Origin: Bacteroidales bacterium
GTDB lineage: Bacteria; Bacteroidota; Bacteroidia; Bacteroidales; UBA3663
DNA: 39,728 nucleotides
Direction of reading: 5' to 3'
Assembly (NCBI GenBank): GCA_016293065.1
Contig: JAEDEY010000009.1
Span: 1-39,728, forward strand
The notes under the pieces are model-generated. The model made no database searches, was not told the origin of the DNA, and saw only the letters and a program-made list of their open reading frames with translations. This document shows, piece after piece, positions 34,204-39,728 of this stretch; position 1 is the stretch's first letter; every line of letters starts with the position of its first letter. The position numbers and the translations under genes were made by a program.

Positions 34204-35010
34204 ATGAGTAGAATCGTAATAAAAGTAGGTTCAAACGTTCTTACTACTGCAAGCGGCAAACTTGACATTACTCGTCTGTCGTCGCTTGTCGATCAGATAG
34301 CATGGCTAAAGAGTCGAGGCGACAAGGTTGTGTTGGTATCATCAGGTGCTGTGGCTTGTGGAAGAGGCGAATTAAAGGTTGAGAATGCTCTTGATTCGGT
34401 CGAACAACGTCAGTTGTTTTCTGCCATCGGTCAGGTCAAGCTCGTAAATCTGTATTATGACCTATTCCGCGAATATAATATTCACATGGGCCAAGTCTTG
34501 ACGATGAAAGAGAACTTTGAGCCCGGAGAGCAGTTTAATAACCAACGGCAGTGCATGGAGGTTATGCTCCACAACGATGTTATTCCAGTGGTTAATGAAA
34601 ACGATACGGTTTCTGTAACCGAACTTATGTTTACCGATAACGACGAACTGGCAGGTCTTATTGCTCGTATGATAGGAGCAGAGACCCTTGTCTTGCTTAG
34701 CAATATCGATGGCATATATACAGGCGACCCCAAAGACCCAGAATCGAAGGTCATTCGCAAGGTCTTGCCTGGAGAGTCACTGGAACAATATATCCAATCG
34801 TCGAAAAGCAGCGCTGGACGTGGAGGTATGGAGTCAAAACATCATACAGCCCGTGTAGTTGCTGATAGCGGAATCAGGGTGATTATTGCTAATGGCAAAC
34901 GTGAAAATGTTCTGATTGAGCTCTTTTCTGAACCTCAAGGAGACATTGTCTTTACTGAGTTTGTTGCGAAACAACAAGCGACAGAGGTTGCTGCAAATAA
35001 CGGTAATTAA
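34204..35010 (+). CDS. proB: Glutamate 5-kinase
   Basis: This 268-residue amino-acid kinase catalyses ATP-dependent phosphorylation of glutamate, the first step of proline synthesis. Markers are IVIKVGSNVLTT at the start, VVLVSSGAVACGRGEL, PVVNENDTVS with FTDNDELAGLIARMIGAETLVLLSNIDGIYTGDP, and SAGRGGMESKHHTARVVADSGIRVIIANG. It lacks the C-terminal PUA domain of Escherichia coli ProB (367 residues), as do many Bacteroidota enzymes, so feedback control may differ. It is followed after 22 nt by proA, forming the usual operon. Confidence 0.96.
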   Translation: MSRIVIKVGSNVLTTASGKLDITRLSSLVDQIAWLKSRGDKVVLVSSGAVACGRGELKVENALDSVEQRQLFSAIGQVKLVNLYYDLFREYNIHMGQVLTMKENFEPGEQFNNQRQCMEVMLHNDVIPVVNENDTVSVTELMFTDNDELAGLIARMIGAETLVLLSNIDGIYTGDPKDPESKVIRKVLPGESLEQYIQSSKSSAGRGGMESKHHTARVVADSGIRVIIANGKRENVLIELFSEPQGDIVFTEFVAKQQATEVAANNGN

Positions 35011-35032
35011 TAAACTATTTACAGATAACAAT

Positions 35033-36274
35033 ATGTTGGAGCAGTTTGAGAAAGCAAAGAAAGCATCGCGTCTCTTGGTTTTGATACCGGATGAACAAAG
35101 AGATAAGATACTTCTGTCTGTGGCAGATGCCATTGCAGAGAATGAAGCAGAATTATTGGCAGCCAATGAAAAGGATCTTGCCAAGATGGATCGGGAGAAC
35201 CCTCTCTACGATCGCTTGCAACTGACAACCAAGCGACTGCATGACATCGCTTCGGATATGCGCAAGGTAGTGAGTCTGCCTTCTCCATTAGGTCGTGTGC
35301 TCAAGGATACCACCTTGCCCAATGGCTTGCACCTTCGTCGAGTGAGTGTGCCTTTCGGTGTGATAGGCATGGTATATGAGGCTCGCCCCAATGTTACGTT
35401 CGATGTCTTCGCCCTATGCTTCAAGAGCGGCAATGCCTGTGTGCTGAAAGGCGGTAGCGATGCCGACGAGTCAAACAAGGCTATCGTGTCATTGATACAT
35501 AAGGTTTTGACCGACAACGGCATTGACACTGGTGTTGTGCAGCTTCTTCCTGGCACTCATGAGGCAACGGCCGAGATGCTATCGGCTGTAGGTTATATAG
35601 ATGTGTGCATCCCACGTGGCGGCCGAAGGCTCATTGACTTCGTGCGCGACAATGCCAAGGTGCCTGTCATCGAGACGGGAGCAGGTGTGGTTCATGCCTA
35701 TTTCGACAAGGATGCCGACCTTGCCATGGGCACTCGCATCATCAATAATGCCAAGACCCGACGCGTGAGTGTGTGCAATGCTCTCGACTGTCTGCTCATT
35801 CACCAAAGCCGATTGAGCGAGCTGCCAGAGATAGCCAAACCTTTGGCAATGTCGAACGTGAAGATATGGGCCGACAATCAGTCATTCGTAGCACTTGAGG
35901 GCAACTATCCGCAAGAACTGCTGCTTCATGCCACCGAAGATTCGTTTGGTACCGAATATATGTCATACGCAATGGCAATCAAGACTGTCGATTCGCTCGA
36001 TGCTGCCATCAGCCATATCTCACAGTTCGGTTCGGGACATAGCGAGTGCATCATCACTGGCAATGCCGATGCCGCCATCGCTTTCCAGACACAGGTCGAT
36101 GCCTCATGCGTCTATGTCAATGCGCCTACCAGCTTCACTGATGGCGGTCAGTTCGGATTGGGCGCAGAGATAGGAATCTCTACCCAGAAACTTGGTCCAC
36201 GTGGACCAATGTCGCTCGAAGAGATCACTACCTACAAGTGGCTGATTGACGGAAATGGACAAATAAGGTCATGA
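35033..36274 (+). CDS. proA: Glutamate-5-semialdehyde dehydrogenase (gamma-glutamyl phosphate reductase)
   Basis: I place the start at the ATG at 35033 (413 residues, MLEQFEKAKKASRLLVLIPD), because a reading from 34916 would overlap proB and lacks homology there. The length matches the family (about 415). Key features are GVIGMVYEARPNVTFDVFALCFKSGNACVLKGGSDA, the nucleotide-binding region PRGGRRLIDFV, and the catalytic cysteine in TRRVSVCNALDCLL. The conserved end QFGLGAEIGISTQKLGPRGPMSLEEITTYKW is also present. It reduces glutamyl-5-phosphate with NADPH to the semialdehyde. The last step, ProC, is not in this window. Confidence 0.97.
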   Translation: MLEQFEKAKKASRLLVLIPDEQRDKILLSVADAIAENEAELLAANEKDLAKMDRENPLYDRLQLTTKRLHDIASDMRKVVSLPSPLGRVLKDTTLPNGLHLRRVSVPFGVIGMVYEARPNVTFDVFALCFKSGNACVLKGGSDADESNKAIVSLIHKVLTDNGIDTGVVQLLPGTHEATAEMLSAVGYIDVCIPRGGRRLIDFVRDNAKVPVIETGAGVVHAYFDKDADLAMGTRIINNAKTRRVSVCNALDCLLIHQSRLSELPEIAKPLAMSNVKIWADNQSFVALEGNYPQELLLHATEDSFGTEYMSYAMAIKTVDSLDAAISHISQFGSGHSECIITGNADAAIAFQTQVDASCVYVNAPTSFTDGGQFGLGAEIGISTQKLGPRGPMSLEEITTYKWLIDGNGQIRS

Positions 36275-36301
36275 ATTTGCTGTAAATCCCTTACAGCAAA
36301 T
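36275..36301. terminator. Bidirectional terminator between proA and the acyltransferase
   Basis: A perfect 11-bp inverted repeat (ATTTGCTGTAA at 36275-36285, complement at 36291-36301) with a 5-nt loop starts directly after the proA stop and includes the stop codon of the convergent acyltransferase gene. Confidence 0.75.
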
Positions 36302-37580
36302 CCTTTATCGCCCTACGTAGATTCTCAATGTCAAGAATCTTGTCCTTGAGTCTGTTGTAGCGCCATATCTGTGCTACGCGCTTACATTGACCGTAATAAT
36401 AGAGGCCGAAGCGGGCGAGAGGGAACCAAAGGAGGACCCAGACAAGAGCTAACCAAGGCAGGCCGAAGCAACCCCAGAGGACTGCCAGTGTGATGATGGC
36501 ACAGAGCGGATAGATCACGAGAGCAGAGATAAGGTAGCGATAGGTGTTGGTGAACATCTTGTCGGTACGGAGCAGGCGGAGTGGCAAACGATAGCAGAGT
36601 ATGTTTGGCCAAAGACTGACGATAAAGAGCGGAGAGAGAAGAGCCAGCAAGCAGATAGTGGCAACAGATGAAGAGAGGGCTGGCTTCTTCTCGATGGTCA
36701 CATCGTCGAGTCTGACGGCATCTTCAGCAGCCTTCAGTTCGTGCGAAAGTGCAATGATCTCATCGTAGTGAGGGTTGGCATTGAGCGATGCAAAGAAGGT
36801 TTTCTCTGCCTTCAGCCGTTCAGGAAGCTCAATGTCAAGAAGTGACGATGGGTTGAGCGCTGATGTGCGGATGAAGAAGTCCTTGATCTCATAATCCTTT
36901 TCGCCCACATCGAGGAGCAGTTCGCCAACCTGCTGGTGCATGAGGTTCTTCACCCTTCGCATCACCTTGTACGGATGAGCCTGATATTCCTCATAGAAAG
37001 GCTTGAGCGAAAGTGGCTTGCCTATCGACCAAAGGAAATCGCTGTGAACGGCAAAGAAGTCGTGATAGTGGTGGGCGGTAGGCACTATCTGGATATCCTC
37101 CTTCCATCCTGTCTGCTGTGCTGCATAGAAAGCAATGCGCACGAAGCCTGTGGTGAATGGGTCGAGATAATGGCCTTGAGTGTGTCCGCCTTCAGGGAAG
37201 ACAAGGAAAGGGTTGCACGAGTTGACTCGTTGGGCAATGAGGTCGAACGACTCATTGTTCTTCTCAACCGTATCACTGCCGTCGAAGTCGCTTCTGAAGG
37301 CAGGGACGAGGCCGAGAGCATAGAGCAGCTTGGTGAAATACTTGTTCAGATAGAACACATTGGCTCGTGCCATCACGGTGATGTTATAGCGGAAAGGCAG
37401 AGCAAAGATGATATTGATAGGGTCGTTGGCAGTGTTCTGGTGGTTGCTGATGATGAAATAGCGCGAACCCTCGGCAGGCAGGTTATCAAGTCCGATAGTA
37501 TAGCGCTTGCGAATCATCATCGACTCGTTGACAAATCGGATATAGCCGACGAGCGCGTTGATTCCAAAGGAGCGTGACAT
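36291..37580 (-). CDS. Membrane glycerolipid acyltransferase (LPLAT family, GPAT-like)
   Basis: This 429-residue protein has the LPLAT acyl-transfer boxes near its N-terminus: FIISNHQNTANDPINIIF (N-H-Q-N-x3-D variant, ~48-56), ANVFYLNKYFTKLLYALGLVPAFRSDFDG, and VFPEGGHTQ (~132). The middle is soluble. The C-terminal ~110 residues contain several membrane helices (VATICLLALLSPLFIVSLWPNIL, YLISALVIYPLCAIITLAVLWGCFGLPWLALVWVLLWF). The N-terminal box resembles glycerol-3-phosphate or alkylglycerol acyltransferases more than minimal PlsC. Its ATG lies 14 nt beyond a strong terminator hairpin of the upstream ferredoxin gene, and no TAnnTTTG promoter is visible between them, so expression may depend on read-through. 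Confidence 0.87.
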   Translation of the reverse strand: MSRSFGINALVGYIRFVNESMMIRKRYTIGLDNLPAEGSRYFIISNHQNTANDPINIIFALPFRYNITVMARANVFYLNKYFTKLLYALGLVPAFRSDFDGSDTVEKNNESFDLIAQRVNSCNPFLVFPEGGHTQGHYLDPFTTGFVRIAFYAAQQTGWKEDIQIVPTAHHYHDFFAVHSDFLWSIGKPLSLKPFYEEYQAHPYKVMRRVKNLMHQQVGELLLDVGEKDYEIKDFFIRTSALNPSSLLDIELPERLKAEKTFFASLNANPHYDEIIALSHELKAAEDAVRLDDVTIEKKPALSSSVATICLLALLSPLFIVSLWPNILCYRLPLRLLRTDKMFTNTYRYLISALVIYPLCAIITLAVLWGCFGLPWLALVWVLLWFPLARFGLYYYGQCKRVAQIWRYNRLKDKILDIENLRRAIKDLL

Positions 37581-37593
37581 GGTTATTTAAAGG

Positions 37594-37626
37594 AAAAAGA
37601 ACTGGACTCCATTGTGGAGCCAGTTC
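37594..37626 (-). terminator. Terminator of the ferredoxin gene
   Basis: On the minus strand a stem of GAACTGG/CCAGTTC plus CTCCA/TGGAG with a one-base bulge and 3-nt loop (37626-37599) is followed by TTTTT. It sits between the ferredoxin stop (37651) and the next ATG (37580). Confidence 0.8.
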
Positions 37627-37650
37627 ATGTGACTAATTGAATCTGTGAGA

Positions 37651-37821
37651 TTAAGCCTCAGAGATAGCCTCGTTAGGGCATGTAGCCTCGCAAGCACCAC
37701 AGTCGATGCAAGCATCAGCGTCGATAGTGTAAACATCACCCTCCTTGATTGCCTCTACTGGGCACTCACCGATACATGAGCCGCAAGCTACACACTTGTC
37801 AGCAGCAATTACTCTTGCCAT
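37651..37821 (-). CDS. Small 2[4Fe-4S] ferredoxin
   Basis: This 56-residue protein (MARVIAADKCVACGSCIGEC...) contains two complete clostridial-type cluster motifs: C-V-A-C-G-S-C-I-G-E-C-P and C-I-D-C-G-A-C-E-A-T-C-P, each C-x2-C-x2-C-x3-C-P. It is a soluble low-potential electron carrier, a usual partner of pyruvate:ferredoxin oxidoreductase, Rnf or hydrogenases in anaerobes. Codons are strongly biased (GCT, GAG, TGC), consistent with high expression. It has a well-formed promoter (37908-37938), a leader of about 80 nt with a small TTCGG/CCGAA hairpin, and its own terminator. Confidence 0.96.
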   Translation of the reverse strand: MARVIAADKCVACGSCIGECPVEAIKEGDVYTIDADACIDCGACEATCPNEAISEA

Positions 37822-37907
37822 AGTTTGTTAATTTTATTAATTGTTTAGTGATAAAATACTTTGCGTAACTTGACATTCGGAAACCGAAATTGTCGCGTTC
37901 AACGTGG

Positions 37908-37938
37908 CAAAAGTAATATTTTTTGATGATATGGCAAA
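37908..37938 (-). promoter_or_regulatory. Ferredoxin promoter
   Basis: On the minus strand TTTG (37938-37935) and TACTTTTG (37915-37908) have a 19-bp spacer, matching the Bacteroidota consensus. The leader to the ATG at 37821 contains a 5-bp hairpin (TTCGG, AAA, CCGAA near 37877-37889). Confidence 0.75.
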
Positions 37939-37995
37939 TTTTTATGTGCATTTTCGTCAAAAAAATACCTATTTTAGATGATTCTATGTCAATTT

Positions 37996-38029
37996 TTTGT
38001 ATATTTGTCGTGTTTAAGTATTAAATTTG
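37996..38029 (+). promoter_or_regulatory. cstA promoter region with two -7 boxes
   Basis: TATATTTG at 38000-38007 and TAAATTTG at 38022-38029 both precede the cstA ATG at 38062. TTTG at 37996-37999 could serve as -33 for the second box with a 22-bp spacer. Confidence 0.55.
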
Positions 38030-38061
38030 CCGTGTTATATTAACAAATTATGAAATAAACA

Positions 38062-39531
38062 ATGGTTTCTTTTCTCATTTCTTTGGCTGTATTGATTGCC
38101 GGATACTTTATCTATGGCCGATACATCTCCAATCTGTTCGGACCTGATCCGAATCGCCAGACTCCGTGCTACACCAAGGGTGATGGAGTTGATTTCCTGC
38201 CTATGCCGACATGGAAGGTCTATATGATCCAGTTTCTCAACATTGCAGGCGTTGGTCCTATCTTCGGTGCCATCATGGGTGCACAGTTCGGCACGGCATC
38301 CTATCTCTGGATTGTGCTTGGAACCATCTTTGCAGGTGCCACCCACGATTATCTGTCGGCCATGATGTCCTTGCGTCAGGACGGAGCGTCATTGCCCGAA
38401 CTCATTGGCAAGTTCCTTGGTTCGAAGACCCGTCTTGTCATGTCGATCTTCACCATCTTGCTGCTCATCCTTGTAGGCGCGGTCTTCACTTCTTCGCCTG
38501 CAAGCATCCTCGGAGCCATGACGCGCGACTGGTTCACACCCGAAAATGCATCGATGAACCTCTACATGTGGGTCATCATCATCTTCTCATATTATATTAT
38601 TGCGACCCTCTGTCCTGTCGATAAGATCATCGGCAAGATCTACCCATTCTTCGCCTTCTGCCTAATCTTCATGGCATTGGGCATCACTGGCTATATCATT
38701 GTGATGCAGCCAGAGCTGAAAGAGTGGTGGGACGAAGGTGCGTTCATCAATCGCGAGTGGATGAAGGAAGGCAATCTCGCCAATATCTTCCCTATGATGT
38801 TCGTGTCAATAGCATGTGGTGCTATCTCAGGTTTCCATGCCACTCAGAGTCCTATGATGGCTCGTTGCATGAAGAATGAAACCATGGGACGTCGTTGTTT
38901 CTATGGAGCAATGGTTACAGAAGGTATCGTTGCTCTCGCATGGGCTGCTGCTGCCACATATTTCTTTGGAGAAAACGGCTTGTACAATGCTGCAACTGGC
39001 AAGGGTTATGATGGAGGAACAGTAGCATCTCTCATTTCTTACAACTGGCTCGGAGTGTTTGGCGGCATTCTTGCCCTTCTCGGTGTTGCTTTCGCTCCTA
39101 TATCGACTGGTGATACAGCACTTCGTTCGGCTCGTCTCATCATTTCTGATTTCCTTCACATCGATCAGAAAACTGTTAGCAAACGTCTTTGGATTTCGCT
39201 CCCTATCTTTGTCGTGACTGCTGCCATCCTCATCTGGAGCATGAATGATGCCAACGGCTTCGGCAAACTCTGGCGTTACTTCGGATGGTCAAATCAGGCT
39301 CTCTCTGTGTTTACCCTCTGGGCTATCACTGTCTATCTGAAAGTTTCAAAGAAGAACTATTGGGTGACTCTCATTCCAGCGATGTTCATGACAGTTGTCA
39401 CCACTTCGTTCATCCTCATGCTAAAACCTGGAGGTTTTGGTTTGCCTTACGAGATAAGCGTCGGCATAGGTATTGCCATTGCTATCTTCTTCGCTTCACT
39501 GTTTTTCCTCCGAAAGGGGAAGAGGGGTTAA
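38062..39531 (+). CDS. cstA: CstA family carbon starvation / peptide or pyruvate transporter
   Basis: This 489-residue polytopic inner-membrane protein carries the CstA N-terminal signature (GYFIYGRYISNLFGPDPNRQTPCYTKGDGVDFLP...FLNIAGVGPIFGAIMGAQFG) and then THDYLSAMMSLRQDGASLPELIG. It has about twelve hydrophobic helices and the conserved FHATQSPMMARCMKNE and ALLGVAFAPISTGDTALRSAR segments. Escherichia coli CstA and BtsT (about 700 residues) transport pyruvate or peptides; this is the shorter form common in Bacteroidota and Firmicutes. Substrate is not determinable here. It stands alone, with a repeat cluster downstream. Confidence 0.94.
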   Translation: MVSFLISLAVLIAGYFIYGRYISNLFGPDPNRQTPCYTKGDGVDFLPMPTWKVYMIQFLNIAGVGPIFGAIMGAQFGTASYLWIVLGTIFAGATHDYLSAMMSLRQDGASLPELIGKFLGSKTRLVMSIFTILLLILVGAVFTSSPASILGAMTRDWFTPENASMNLYMWVIIIFSYYIIATLCPVDKIIGKIYPFFAFCLIFMALGITGYIIVMQPELKEWWDEGAFINREWMKEGNLANIFPMMFVSIACGAISGFHATQSPMMARCMKNETMGRRCFYGAMVTEGIVALAWAAAATYFFGENGLYNAATGKGYDGGTVASLISYNWLGVFGGILALLGVAFAPISTGDTALRSARLIISDFLHIDQKTVSKRLWISLPIFVVTAAILIWSMNDANGFGKLWRYFGWSNQALSVFTLWAITVYLKVSKKNYWVTLIPAMFMTVVTTSFILMLKPGGFGLPYEISVGIGIAIAIFFASLFFLRKGKRG

Positions 39532-39534
39532 GAT

Positions 39535-39661
39535 GTTAAGTCGCTACGCTTGTTAAGATGTGAAGGTGTTCATTGCCTTTTGATGAGGTAGTCTGCGCTG
39601 TCAAAACAACACCTTCACACCTTCACATCTTCACACCTTAACACCTTCACATCTGCGAATT
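39535..39661. repeat. Intergenic TCACACCT tandem repeats with a 15-bp inverted copy
   Basis: Six head-to-tail 8-bp units of TCACACCT type occupy 39607-39654 (units vary as CAACACCT, TCACATCT, TAACACCT). Upstream, 39556-39570 (AGATGTGAAGGTGTT) is the exact reverse complement of 39640-39654. The RNA could fold into a long hairpin with alternative registers, between the cstA stop and the recG start. The same motif occurs in inverted form at 17270-17288. Confidence 0.8.
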
Positions 39662-39728
39662 ATGGACTTACAATACATACCTGGCATAGGCCCAAAAAGG
39701 GCAGAGATTCTGCAGTCGGAGTTGCACG
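39662..39728 (+). CDS. recG: ATP-dependent DNA helicase RecG, N-terminal fragment
   Basis: The first 22 codons are visible (MDLQYIPGIGPKRAEILQSE, then LH) before the window ends. The motif YIPGIGPKRAEIL is the helix-hairpin-helix-like opening of RecG in Bacteroidota. RecG remodels stalled replication forks and Holliday junctions. The start is the first ATG after the repeat cluster. No promoter box is seen between the repeats and the ATG, so transcription may come through or from the repeat region. Identification rests on a short stretch. Confidence 0.75.
   Translation, partial: MDLQYIPGIGPKRAEILQSELH

Noticed and set aside
34062..34205. Minus-strand frame of 47 codons (starting MNNQLSKMYEYIY) divergent from proB
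   Set aside because: It lies across the proB promoter boxes and overlaps the proB start codon. Its Tyr/Ile/Lys-rich composition is what AT-rich intergenic DNA gives, and no promoter precedes it.

Overview
The window looks like a chromosomal segment of a Bacteroidota bacterium, order Bacteroidales, most likely a Prevotella-like member (family-level guess, moderate confidence). The grounds are repeated Bacteroidota promoters (TAnnTTTG -7 boxes, several with a TTTG or TTG -33 box 19-22 bp upstream), AT-rich start regions without Shine-Dalgarno sequences, a PorZ-like type 9 secretion protein, and Bacteroidota-restricted families (DUF4290, DUF5686, DUF6057, LruC/BspA lipoprotein). No phage, CRISPR array, rRNA or tRNA was seen. 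The only hint of decay is one broken short gene and one possible 21-codon remnant.

Layout. 1-2.1 kb: a PorZ-like T9SS protein (minus) ending in a strong terminator. 2.1-4.6 kb: a Wza-like exporter with about six SLBB units, divergent from it. 4.7-12.7 kb: a co-directional run of two tandem sensor histidine kinases that both start with lipoprotein-type signal peptides, a DUF6057 membrane protein and a PD40/TolB-like lipoprotein with one CxxCH haem motif. 12.7-14.5 kb: an acyltransferase and a double-hotdog thioesterase overlapping by 4 bp (minus). 14.6-17.3 kb: a DUF5686 outer-membrane protein. 17.3-17.9 kb: a possible 27-aa acidic peptide gene and a broken gene. 17.9-20.9 kb: a large LruC/BspA surface lipoprotein and a 45-aa basic peptide, closed by a terminator. 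21.2-25.4 kb: an EvgS-like hybrid kinase with two periplasmic solute-binding domains, and a secreted TPR protein. 25.4-26.8 kb: DUF4290 and tsaB (minus). 26.9-31.8 kb: a heavy-metal RND pump with a short adaptor, and a GNAT acetyltransferase (minus). 32.2-33.9 kb: a second hybrid kinase. 34.2-36.3 kb: proBA. 36.3-37.8 kb: a second acyltransferase and a 2[4Fe-4S] ferredoxin (minus). 38.0 kb to the end: cstA and the first 22 codons of recG, separated by a short repeat cluster.

How it fits together. Housekeeping genes (tsaB, proBA, cstA, recG, ferredoxin) alternate with cell-envelope and signalling genes. Four histidine kinases in 30 kb, none with a DNA-binding response regulator beside it, make signalling the main theme. 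The best candidate for an undescribed system is 4.7-12.7 kb, where two probably lipidated kinases precede a polytopic membrane protein and a secreted mono-haem beta-propeller-like lipoprotein. A second candidate is the LruC/BspA lipoprotein with its 45-aa basic partner.
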